DNA from: Streptomyces regalis
Lineage (GTDB): Bacteria > Actinomycetota > Actinomycetes > Streptomycetales > Streptomycetaceae
Direction of reading: 5' to 3'
DNA: 10,310 bases
NCBI RefSeq assembly: GCF_001509475.1
Contig: NZ_LLZG01000094.1
Coordinates: forward strand, 1 to 10,310
Shown here: piece after piece, positions 1 to 5,887 of the stretch
How positions within the stretch are numbered: position 1 is the first letter of the stretch
How the letters are laid out: every line of letters starts with the position of its first letter
Notes under the pieces: generated by a model
Told to the model about the DNA's origin: nothing
What the model saw: the letters and a program-made list of their open reading frames with translations, nothing else
Database searches by the model: none
Position numbers and translations under genes: made by a program

Positions 1-1433
1 CCACGCGCCTCCGGCAGCCCGGCATCCCCCGTCCCTAAAGCCCCAGCAGTCCCAGATCCACGAGGTTCCCCAATTCCCCCGGCCACTCCAGGTCTCGTCC
101 GCACCAACGGCAACGGATCCGCCGCCTCCAACCCGGGATCGTCGACCCGAAACGTCCGCACCCGCCCCGGCTCCGACGACTCAGGCGTCTCGAACCGCAC
201 CGTCACCCGCCCGAGCCCGCTCCCCTGCACCCACCCGTGCCCGTACTCGGCGTGCCGCACATCGTGCCCCGCAGACCACCGCCGCTCGACAGGCGCAGCC
301 TGCGGCTCCTCTGCAGGCTCCTCCTGACCACCCTCCGCCTCGGGGTGCTCGACCTGCTCCCCCGCCGTCTGCGCGAACAGATCCTCCTGCGTGTAGTCGG
401 CCAGCCCGCTGACCCCGACCCCCAGCAGCCGTACGCCACCCGTCGTGTCCACGGAGTCCAGCAGCCGTGCCGCGGCCTCCCGCACCACCGCCGGATCGTC
501 CGTGGGCCCACGCAGCGTCTCGGAGCGGGTCAACGTGGAGAAGTCGTACCGCCGCACCTTCAGCACGATGGTCCGCCCGGACAACCCGGCCCCACGCAAC
601 CGCCGCACACAACGGTCGGCCAGCCGCTGTACCTCGAGGCCCACCCGGACACGATCGTGGATGTCCACGTCATACGTGTCCTCCACCGACACGGACTTGG
701 CCTCCCGCTCGGCCACCACCGGCCGCTCGTCGTGCGCCAGCGCCATGGCATACAAGGCATGCCCGTGGGCCTTGCCCAGCAGCCGGACGAGCTCGTCCTC
801 ACCCGCCTCGGCGATCTCCTCGACCGTGTGGATCCCGGCCCGCCGCAGATGGTCCCCCGTCGCCGGCCCCACCCCAGGCAGCGTCCGCACGGACATCGGC
901 CCGAGCATCGCCCGCTCGGTCCCGGGCTCGATCACCACCAGCCCATCGGGCTTGGCCTGCTCGGAGGCGATCTTCGCCAGCATCTTGGACGCCGCCAGGC
1001 CCACCGACCCCGCGAGCCCGGTGGCCGCCCGTATGTCGGCGCGCAGCTTTGTCCCGACCAGTCGCGCGGACCCCTCGTCCCAGGCCGCTCCCCCGGCCTC
1101 CAGATCCACGAAGGCCTCGTCCAGGCTCAGCGGCTCCACCAGCGGCGACAGCTCCCGCAGCAGCGCCATCACCTGCTCGCTGATGTCACGGTAGATCCCG
1201 AAGCGCGGCACAAGATACGCGGCATTCGGCGCCAGCCGGCGCGCCTGGGCCATGGGCATCGCCGAGTGAACCCCGAAGACCCGAGCCTCATAGGAGGCGG
1301 TGGCGACGACTCCCCGCGGCCCGAGCCCGCCCACGATCACGGCCTTCCCGCGCAGGCTCGGCTTGGATGCCTGCTCCACCGAGGCGTAGAAGGCATCCAT
1401 GTCGAGATGCAGGATCGTGGGCGCGTTTCTCAC
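1..1433 (-). CDS. dinB: DNA polymerase IV (Y-family translesion polymerase), 3' end beyond window or frameshifted
   Basis: Error-prone translesion polymerase that copies past damaged template bases. Translation from the GTG at 1433 gives ILHLDMDAFYASVE at residues 7-20 (catalytic Asp11, steric-gate position Tyr16) and SLDEA at 103-107 (catalytic Asp105/Glu106). A helix-hairpin-helix region (LPGVGP, 185-190) and a little-finger domain (about 245-345) follow. QEDLF at 349-353 fits the beta-clamp-binding consensus. After an acidic linker, residues 386-432 carry W-x-x-G-H-x-V-x-H-x-x-Y-G-x-G-x-V, resembling the C-terminal Tudor-like domain of UvrD/PcrA. The GTG is preferred because an in-frame stop lies just upstream (1449-1451) and the promoter places the mRNA 5' end there. 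The frame stays open to base 1, but codon use collapses below about base 95, including a TTA codon, while the next frame reads plausibly to a TAG at 35-37. The true 3' end may therefore be frameshifted. The polymerase identity is secure. Confidence 0.95.
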   Translation of the reverse strand, partial: MRNAPTILHLDMDAFYASVEQASKPSLRGKAVIVGGLGPRGVVATASYEARVFGVHSAMPMAQARRLAPNAAYLVPRFGIYRDISEQVMALLRELSPLVEPLSLDEAFVDLEAGGAAWDEGSARLVGTKLRADIRAATGLAGSVGLAASKMLAKIASEQAKPDGLVVIEPGTERAMLGPMSVRTLPGVGPATGDHLRRAGIHTVEEIAEAGEDELVRLLGKAHGHALYAMALAHDERPVVAEREAKSVSVEDTYDVDIHDRVRVGLEVQRLADRCVRRLRGAGLSGRTIVLKVRRYDFSTLTRSETLRGPTDDPAVVREAAARLLDSVDTTGGVRLLGVGVSGLADYTQEDLFAQTAGEQVEHPEAEGGQEEPAEEPQAAPVERRWSAGHDVRHAEYGHGWVQGSGLGRVTVRFETPESSEPGRVRTFRVDDPGLEAADPLPLVRTRPGVAGGIGEPRGSGTAGALGTGDAGLPEAR

Positions 1434-1463
1434 ATCTCCGATGCTGCCTCACGCCACTGACAA
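1433..1463 (-). promoter_or_regulatory. LexA-independent DNA-damage promoter (RecA-NDp / PafBC type) of dinB, predicted leaderless
   Basis: On the minus strand TTGTCAGTGGC (1463-1453) is followed by six bases (GTGAGG) and CAGCAT (1446-1441). This fits the actinobacterial recA damage-promoter element TTGTCAGTGGC-N6-TAGNNT, with an exact 11-base first half and a weaker -10. Seven bases below the -10 lies the GTG start of dinB at 1433, so the transcript should begin at or next to the start codon. A GGAG sits only three bases from the GTG, too close for a normal ribosome binding site, which agrees with a leaderless mRNA. In mycobacteria this element is activated by PafBC. That it does the same here is inference. 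Confidence 0.75.
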
Positions 1464-1493
1464 TGCCCTGCTACGACCGCCGGGCCGTCGAGC

Positions 1494-2141
1494 TCAGACC
1501 GCCCGGTTACGTCGCCGGGCCAGCTCGTCCGCCGGATTGGGCCCGACCAGCGTCTCCCCGGTGTCGATCCGCTCCCCGTGCAGCTGCGACAACGCGCTCT
1601 CGACGTCCCGCCACACCACACCCACGGCGATCCCGAAGATCCCCTGCCCACCCTGGAGCAGCGCATGGACCTCGTCCGGCGAGGTGCACTCGTACACCGT
1701 CGCGCCGTCGCTCATCAGCGTCATGCGCTCCAGATCACAAAAGCCCCGCTCCCGCAGATGCTGCACCGCGGTACGGATGTTCTGCAACGACACACCGGTG
1801 TCGAGGAACCGCTTGACGATCTTCAGGACGACGACGTCCCGGAAGCTGTAGAGCCGCTGGGTCCCCGACCCGTACGCGGGCCGCACGCTCGGCTCGACGA
1901 GGCCGGTGCGCGCCCAGTAGTCCAGTTGCCGGTACGTGATGCCGGCGGCCGCACACGCCGTCGGACCGCGGTAGCCGATCTGCTCGGTCTCCATGGACGC
2001 CGCCCCTCCGCCGCTGCTCGGCACGGCCGTCGGTCGCTGCGTAGCGTGATCGGCCGCGCTGCCCTGAAGCGGGTACGGACCGCTCGACCCGAAACTGCGT
2101 CCGGGGGCACCCCCAGCCGTACCGTCGCCGCTGCTTCTCAC
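1494..2141 (-). CDS. MerR-family transcriptional regulator, Rv1830 (ResR/McdR)-like
   Basis: DNA-binding regulator of 215 residues from the GTG at 2141, chosen because a GGAGG lies five bases upstream and a good promoter lies just above that. Residues 1-50 are Gly/Ser/Pro-rich and probably disordered; some annotations may instead start at Met50. The winged helix-turn-helix spans about 55-125, with TYRQLDYWARTGLVEPSVRPA (69-89) followed by GTQRLYSF, the usual MerR recognition-helix and wing pattern. The C-terminal half (about 126-215) is a predicted dimerisation or effector region with no metal-binding cysteine cluster. Its place after the FtsR-like and DUF151 genes matches M. tuberculosis Rv1830, a regulator tied to cell growth and division. 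A specific target set cannot be read from this sequence. It ends 60 bp before dinB, which has its own promoter. Confidence 0.9.
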   Translation of the reverse strand: MRSSGDGTAGGAPGRSFGSSGPYPLQGSAADHATQRPTAVPSSGGGAASMETEQIGYRGPTACAAAGITYRQLDYWARTGLVEPSVRPAYGSGTQRLYSFRDVVVLKIVKRFLDTGVSLQNIRTAVQHLRERGFCDLERMTLMSDGATVYECTSPDEVHALLQGGQGIFGIAVGVVWRDVESALSQLHGERIDTGETLVGPNPADELARRRNRAV

Positions 2142-2171
2142 GCCGACCTCCGTCCTTGACCTGCCTTCTCG

Positions 2172-2200
2172 ACGGTAGGCAGTCACCAGGGGTGCGTCAA
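2172..2200 (-). promoter_or_regulatory. Housekeeping (HrdB-type) promoter of the ResR-like MerR gene
   Basis: TTGACG at 2200-2195 and TACCGT at 2177-2172 are separated by 17 bases. Both hexamers fit the Streptomyces vegetative consensus (TTGACN and TANNNT). Transcription would begin near 2165, giving a leader of about 25 nt with GGAGG ahead of the GTG at 2141. The 17-bp spacer is normal, not the stretched 19-20 bp spacer of classical MerR-activated promoters, so simple repression or constitutive use is more likely than MerR-type twisting. Confidence 0.75.
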
Positions 2201-2209
2201 CGATCGCCA

Positions 2210-2245
2210 CACTCGGCACGCCGAGTGATAATCACCCTAGGAGTG
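2210..2245. promoter_or_regulatory. Palindrome cluster upstream of the resR-like promoter, candidate operator
   Basis: CACTCGGC-AC-GCCGAGTG (2210-2227) is an 8-bp perfect inverted repeat. It overlaps a second one, GTGAT-A-ATCAC (2225-2235), and a third GAGTG arm at 2241-2245 faces a CAC at 2233 across CCTAGG. The cluster begins nine bases upstream of the -35 hexamer. Repeated CACTC/GAGTG arms beside a regulator's own promoter suggest an autoregulatory operator, but the binding protein is unknown. Confidence 0.5.
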
Positions 2246-2370
2246 GTTTCCCGCACCCCACCGCGGGGAAAGGCTAGCCGAATGCGCTCGGAGCAGGGCG
2301 TAGGACGCTCGCGCTCGCCGCTGGCAAATACCGGCATTTGAGCCGTAACCGACTGTGGGCCGCACCACCA

Positions 2371-2386
2371 CGGACCGCGAGGTCCG
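2371..2386 (-). terminator. Short hairpin downstream of the DUF151 gene, possible weak terminator
   Basis: CGGACC (2371-2376) and GGTCCG (2381-2386) form a 6-bp stem with a four-base loop, about 20 bases after the DUF151 stop codon. There is no T-tract, which is common for Streptomyces terminators, so the function is uncertain. The rest of the 2142-2407 gap holds the promoter and palindromes described separately and no credible gene. Confidence 0.3.
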
Positions 2387-2407
2387 CCGGGCCGCCGCCC
2401 GCGCCGC

Positions 2408-2881
2408 TCACTGACTGCTGGTGCCGAAGTCCTCGGGCGAGATCTGGTCGAGGAACTCGCGGAACTTCTCCACCTCGTCCTCCTGCTCGTCCGGGATCGC
2501 GATGCCCGCGTCGTCGAGCACCCCGTCGCTGCCGTAGATCGGCGTTCCGGTGCGCAGAGCCAGCGCTATGGCATCGGACGGTCGGGCGCTCACCTCGACG
2601 CCGCTGGCGAAGACCAGCTCGGCGTAGAAGACGCCCTCACGCAGGTCCGTGATGCGTACTTCGGTGAGCTCCTGGCCGACGGCCTCAAGCACGTCCTTGA
2701 ACAGGTCGTGGGTCAGCGGTCGCGCGGGGGCCATGCCCTGCTGGGCGAAGGCGATGGCCGTCGCCTCCCCCGGCCCGATCCAGATGGGGAGGTAGCGGTC
2801 GCCTCCCACTTCGCGCAGGAGCACGATCGGTTGGTTGGAGGGCATTTCGACCCGGACACCTACGACATCGAGCTCGTTCAC
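2408..2881 (-). CDS. Bifunctional nuclease family protein (DUF151), Rv1829-like
   Basis: 157-residue cytoplasmic protein of the DUF151 / bifunctional-nuclease fold. Visible family motifs are LPIWIGPGEATAIA at 31-44, RPLTHDLF at 54-61, and SARPSDAIALALRTGTPIY at 98-116. Residues 129-157 form an acidic tail. Some plant members have been reported to degrade RNA and DNA, but the bacterial role is unclear and I do not assign a substrate. The GTG at 2881 has an AGGG about seven bases upstream and, alternatively, a TAGGGT at 2893-2888 that would place the mRNA start on the GTG itself. The gene lies 85 bp after the FtsR-like gene and ahead of the ResR-like gene, the same order as Rv1828-Rv1829-Rv1830. 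Confidence 0.9.
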   Translation of the reverse strand: MNELDVVGVRVEMPSNQPIVLLREVGGDRYLPIWIGPGEATAIAFAQQGMAPARPLTHDLFKDVLEAVGQELTEVRITDLREGVFYAELVFASGVEVSARPSDAIALALRTGTPIYGSDGVLDDAGIAIPDEQEDEVEKFREFLDQISPEDFGTSSQ

Positions 2882-2893
2882 ACAGCAACCCTA
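2881..2893 (-). promoter_or_regulatory. Possible -10 element giving a leaderless DUF151 transcript
   Basis: TAGGGT (2893-2888) fits TANNNT and is six bases from the GTG start codon at 2881, the spacing expected of leaderless mRNAs. No convincing -35 hexamer lies 16-19 bases further up, so this rests on the -10 alone. The overlapping AGGG could equally serve as a weak ribosome binding site. Confidence 0.35.
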
Positions 2894-2966
2894 GGCCGTG
2901 CCCGGGACGTTTGGGTAGTCGGGCCGAGAACGGGTGGCCGATCCGCCCTTCATGTGCATGCGCCGC

Positions 2967-3704
2967 TCAGGGCAGCCGTACCCCGAGAGCGGTCTGCACC
3001 AGCGCGGCGTGCAGTTTCACCGTAAGCCCCGCGAGCTCCTTGGCACGGGCCTCCGCATGTGCCCTGGTCTGCGGATTACGGTGCCGCCTCAGCGGGGCCA
3101 CGACCTGGTCCACGAGCCCGGCCTCACGGTCGGCGGCGCCCTTCATCACCCGCAGATGCCTGGGCTCGATCCCGAAGCGCCCCAGCTCGGCGACGAGCGA
3201 GGCCACGGTGACCGCCTCCGCGTCGTACGCCCCGTCCGGCAGCGGAGTGATCAGCCCGTACGACTCCCACTCCTCGAGCTCCTGCTCACCGATCTCGGCG
3301 GCGGCGAGCAGTTGCGCCCGCCCGATCCGGGCCGCCGTGGGCCTCTCGGCCGCCTCCAGGACCGCTTCGCCGTCGCGCTGACGGCTCAGGGCCGGCAGTG
3401 GTGCGGCCTCTCCGCGTCCCATGGCGTCCAGGTGCTCACGGATCACCTTCAGCGGCAGGTAGTGGTCCCGCTGCATCCTCAGTACGTGTCCGAGCCGCTC
3501 GACGTCCTGCGCACTGAACTTCCGGTACCCCGAGGGGGTCCGCTGCGGCTCGACGAGGCCCTCCGACTCCAGAAAACGGATCTTGGAGATGGTGATGTCA
3601 GGGAATTCCTCACGCAGCACGTTCAGCACCGTGCCGATGCTCATCAGCCGACTGTCCGTGGCGGCGATGCCGTGCCCGGCACCGCCGCTCGGTGATTTCA
3701 GCAT
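2967..3704 (-). CDS. ftsR: MerR-family transcriptional regulator, FtsR type (Rv1828-like)
   Basis: 245-residue regulator. The N-terminal winged helix-turn-helix covers about 22-92. It contains TISKIRFLESEGLVEP (38-53) followed by QRTPSGYRKFS (54-64), which is highly characteristic of the FtsR group; the Corynebacterium glutamicum member activates ftsZ. The linker (about 95-125) is rich in Ala, Arg and Glu. The C-terminal part (about 126-245) looks like a second helical domain for dimerisation or ligand binding. The ATG at 3704 is preceded by GGGAAGG, a reasonable ribosome binding site; Met21 is a less likely alternative start. It lies 41 bp behind the FHA gene, an adjacency kept in mycobacteria and corynebacteria, and is probably co-transcribed with it. 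Control of ftsZ here is inferred from the family. Confidence 0.9.
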   Translation of the reverse strand: MLKSPSGGAGHGIAATDSRLMSIGTVLNVLREEFPDITISKIRFLESEGLVEPQRTPSGYRKFSAQDVERLGHVLRMQRDHYLPLKVIREHLDAMGRGEAAPLPALSRQRDGEAVLEAAERPTAARIGRAQLLAAAEIGEQELEEWESYGLITPLPDGAYDAEAVTVASLVAELGRFGIEPRHLRVMKGAADREAGLVDQVVAPLRRHRNPQTRAHAEARAKELAGLTVKLHAALVQTALGVRLP

Positions 3705-3719
3705 GGACCTTCCCTGGGT

Positions 3720-3743
3720 CTCCCCGGACGGGCTCCGGGGGAG
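3720..3743 (-). promoter_or_regulatory. Hairpin in the garA-ftsR intergenic gap
   Basis: CTCCCCGGA (3720-3728) pairs with TCCGGGGGAG (3734-3743) with one bulged base and a five-base loop. It fills most of the 41-bp gap between the two genes and ends a few bases before the ftsR ribosome binding site. There is no T-tract. It could attenuate read-through or protect the upstream mRNA end. Confidence 0.4.
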
Positions 3744-3745
3744 GG

Positions 3746-4522
3746 TCAGTAGCCCCGCTGGCTCGCGTAGAACACCAGCCGGTACTTGCCGATCTGCACC
3801 TCATCACCGTTGTTCAGAGCGACCTGGTCGATCCGCTCCCGGTTGACATACGTGCCGTTCAGACTGCCGACATCGGCCACCGTGAACGAGCCGTCCGGGC
3901 TGCGACGGAACTCCACGTGCCGACGCGACACCGTCACATCGTCCAGGAAGATGTCGCTCTGCGGGTGCCGCCCGGCGGTGGTCAGATCGCCGTCCAGGAG
4001 GAAGCGGCTGCCCGAGTTCGGCCCCCGGCGCACCACCAGAAGCGCAGAACCCAGCGGCAGTGCATCGACGGCCGCCTGGGCCTCGGGAGACAGCGCCGGA
4101 ATCTGCGTCTGCCCGGTGGCCTCGGCGTCGTAGGCCTCGAGGCCGGAAATGGAGATCGTGGAGGTCGTCTCGGACGGACGCTCGGGGGCCGCACCGGCCC
4201 GCAGCGGCGCGCCGCAGTTGGAACAGAAGCGGCTGTTCTCCGCGTTGCGGTTACCGCACCTCGTACACACCAGGGCCGACATCGGGGAAAACCCTCCACC
4301 CGTACTTGAGGTTGACGGTTGTCCGAAACCTATGCCGCCGGACTGGGCAGGGTCAACTGACGGCGCGCCCTGACCTCCGGGAATGTCACCGCCCGACCCA
4401 GGCACCTGGTCCCTGAACAGCGGGCGCTGGCCTTCCTCGTCCCCCTGTGCGCGATGACGAGCGGTCGCGTTGTCGCTGCCCTCTCGCGCGCTCTTGCCGA
4501 ACAACTTCGCAAACAACTTCAC
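3746..4522 (-). CDS. garA: FHA-domain protein of the GarA/OdhI type with an N-terminal zinc ribbon
   Basis: 258-residue phosphothreonine-binding protein. Mycobacterial GarA and corynebacterial OdhI are Ser/Thr-kinase targets that restrain 2-oxoglutarate dehydrogenase and redirect glutamate metabolism. From the GTG at 4522 (AGGGGA eight bases upstream), residues 1-80 are a Gly/Ser-rich extension beginning MKLFAKLFGKS. Cys86, Cys89, Cys100 and Cys103 form a CxxC-x10-CxxC zinc ribbon. ETTS at 118-121 matches the kinase-phosphorylated ETT motif of GarA. The FHA domain covers about 160-252, with conserved Gly184-Arg185, Ser199, His202 and Asn222 (GSLNGTYVN). Mycobacterial GarA is shorter and lacks the ribbon, so this is the longer Streptomyces-type architecture. 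Met81 with GGAGGG nine bases upstream is a possible second start. The FHA identity is secure; the metabolic role is inferred. Confidence 0.88.
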   Translation of the reverse strand: MKLFAKLFGKSAREGSDNATARHRAQGDEEGQRPLFRDQVPGSGGDIPGGQGAPSVDPAQSGGIGFGQPSTSSTGGGFSPMSALVCTRCGNRNAENSRFCSNCGAPLRAGAAPERPSETTSTISISGLEAYDAEATGQTQIPALSPEAQAAVDALPLGSALLVVRRGPNSGSRFLLDGDLTTAGRHPQSDIFLDDVTVSRRHVEFRRSPDGSFTVADVGSLNGTYVNRERIDQVALNNGDEVQIGKYRLVFYASQRGY

Positions 4523-4712
4523 GGGCGATTCCCCTTGACCGAAACAGACCCGCCCGTGGGGCAGGACGAACCCTGACTGCACTCTCTGACCGACCCGGAC
4601 ACCCTCACAACGTCCGTCTCCACCAGACAGTTTCCACCACGCACCACCCATTCGGTGCGCCGACCCCCCGCAACCTCATGCCCTCGCCGGACGTCCCCCA
4701 TGCACCGCCGGT

Positions 4713-5549
4713 TCACTGGGAGGACGACCGAGCGTAGTCAGGCCGCTTCGCTGCTCGCAAGGCGTCCACGACGATCTTGTCCGACCGCTCGATGGTCACG
4801 GTGGCCTGCTCCTTCTCGAGAGTCTGCACCACGCCTCCAGGGATGTTGAGCGCTGGTTCGAGGTCCTGCGGTTTGCCGATGACCTTGAAACGATAGGGCG
4901 CGTTGATCTTGTTCCCGTCGACGCTCACGCTGTTGCCGGAATCGGTCAGATAGGTGCCTGCGACAACGCGTACACCGTTCACCTGAATCGCCTCCGCGCC
5001 GGCCGCACGCAGCTCCTGGATCGCGTCGAGCAGCATGTCCGCCTCGACCGTCCCCTTCGTGTCGTCGATGGTCATCGTGATGCCGGGTCCCTGTGCGGCC
5101 ACCGTGCCCGCCAGAATGCCGAGTTGCTTTTCCTTCTCGACCGTCTGCTTGCGAGCCTCCTCGGCCTGGTTCGAACTGTTCTCCAGTTCGTCGCGCTGCT
5201 TCTCGAGACCTTGCTTCTCGTCCTCAAGACGCTGAGTACGGTCATCCAGTTCATCGAGGATGCGAACGAGATCTTCCTGACGTGCGCCACGCAAGGCACT
5301 GTCACCGTCACTGTTCGAGGCGACCTGGACCGCCAGCCCGAAGCCGAGGCCGAACAGCAGCAGAGCAACGATGAGTTGGGCCCGGGTCACGCGCGGCGGC
5401 CACAGCCCCTTCGCCAGCCGCTGCCGCCCGGTCAGCTCGCTGCGCTGCTCCTGCGGGGCGTCCACGGCCTCGGACGCGCCGCCGACCGGCACCTCCTCGG
5501 GCAGCTCCTTGCGCAACCTGTTCTCGGGTGTCTCGTCGTGGTTGCTCAT
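4713..5549 (-). CDS. DUF881 membrane protein (YlxW/YlxX-like), second copy, Rv1825-like
   Basis: 278 residues from the ATG at 5549. A GTG at 5558, overlapping the previous stop codon as GTGA, is an alternative start adding three residues. The layout is a charged cytoplasmic N terminus (1-55), one membrane segment at 57-77, a long coiled coil at about 86-143 rich in Glu, Lys and Gln, then the DUF881 domain at about 144-265 containing GTVAAQGPGITMTIDD and the family core AGAEAIQVNGVRV (183-195). The domain should lie outside the membrane. Family members sit next to division genes in Bacillus (ylxW, ylxX) and their biochemical function is not established. It is translationally coupled to the small basic protein gene and forms a membrane trio with it and the other DUF881 gene. 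Confidence 0.9.
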   Translation of the reverse strand: MSNHDETPENRLRKELPEEVPVGGASEAVDAPQEQRSELTGRQRLAKGLWPPRVTRAQLIVALLLFGLGFGLAVQVASNSDGDSALRGARQEDLVRILDELDDRTQRLEDEKQGLEKQRDELENSSNQAEEARKQTVEKEKQLGILAGTVAAQGPGITMTIDDTKGTVEADMLLDAIQELRAAGAEAIQVNGVRVVAGTYLTDSGNSVSVDGNKINAPYRFKVIGKPQDLEPALNIPGGVVQTLEKEQATVTIERSDKIVVDALRAAKRPDYARSSSQ

Positions 5550-5554
5550 CGGCC

Positions 5555-5887
5555 TCACGCCCGGAACACGTGCCGGCGAATCGCCGCGGCGTTCGAGAAG
5601 ATGCGGATGCCGAGCACGACGACGACACCGGTGGACAGCTGGGCGCCCACGCCCAACTTGTCGCCCAGGAACACGATCAGCGCGGCCACGACCACATTGG
5701 ACAGGAACGACACGACGAAGACCTTGTCGTCGAAGATCCCGTCGAGCATGGCCCGCAGACCTCCGAAGACGGCGTCGAGAGCCGCCACGACGGCGATCGG
5801 CAAGTAAGGCTCGACGACCGCCGGAACCTCCGGCCGGACCAACAGTCCGGCCACGACTCCCACGACGAGGCCCAGTACGGCGATCAC
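5555..5887 (-). CDS. sbp: Small basic protein family membrane protein (Sbp, DUF1290), Rv1824-like
   Basis: 110-residue integral membrane protein with three or four hydrophobic segments (about 2-20, 28-45, 57-77, 84-100) and a basic C terminus (IRRHVFRA). The sequence from PYLPIAVVAALDAVFGGLRA (28-47) through FGGLRAMLDGIFDDKVF is typical of the Sbp/DUF1290 family, encoded next to ftsA in Bacillus. The GTG start at 5887 overlaps the preceding stop codon by four bases (GTGA), and its own stop abuts the next DUF881 gene, so the three are almost certainly translated together at fixed ratio. No enzymatic motif is present; a scaffold or partner role for the two DUF881 proteins is inference. Confidence 0.9.
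   Translation of the reverse strand: MIAVLGLVVGVVAGLLVRPEVPAVVEPYLPIAVVAALDAVFGGLRAMLDGIFDDKVFVVSFLSNVVVAALIVFLGDKLGVGAQLSTGVVVVLGIRIFSNAAAIRRHVFRA

Noticed and set aside
237..1460. 407-codon plus-strand open frame opposite dinB
   Set aside because: Shadow of the DinB reading frame; the composition (Pro, Arg, His, Gly) is typical of antisense translation and no motif is visible.
4590..4640. GGAAAC with a GTTG about 18 bases on (minus strand), resembling an envelope-stress ECF sigma promoter ahead of garA
   Set aside because: The -35 has an extra base relative to GGAAC, the spacing is off, and such short matches occur by chance in GC-rich DNA.
4523..4651. 43-residue upstream extension of the FHA protein
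   Set aside because: The GTG at 4522 has a well-spaced AGGGGA and begins the conserved KLFAKLFGKS sequence; the extension has no family support.
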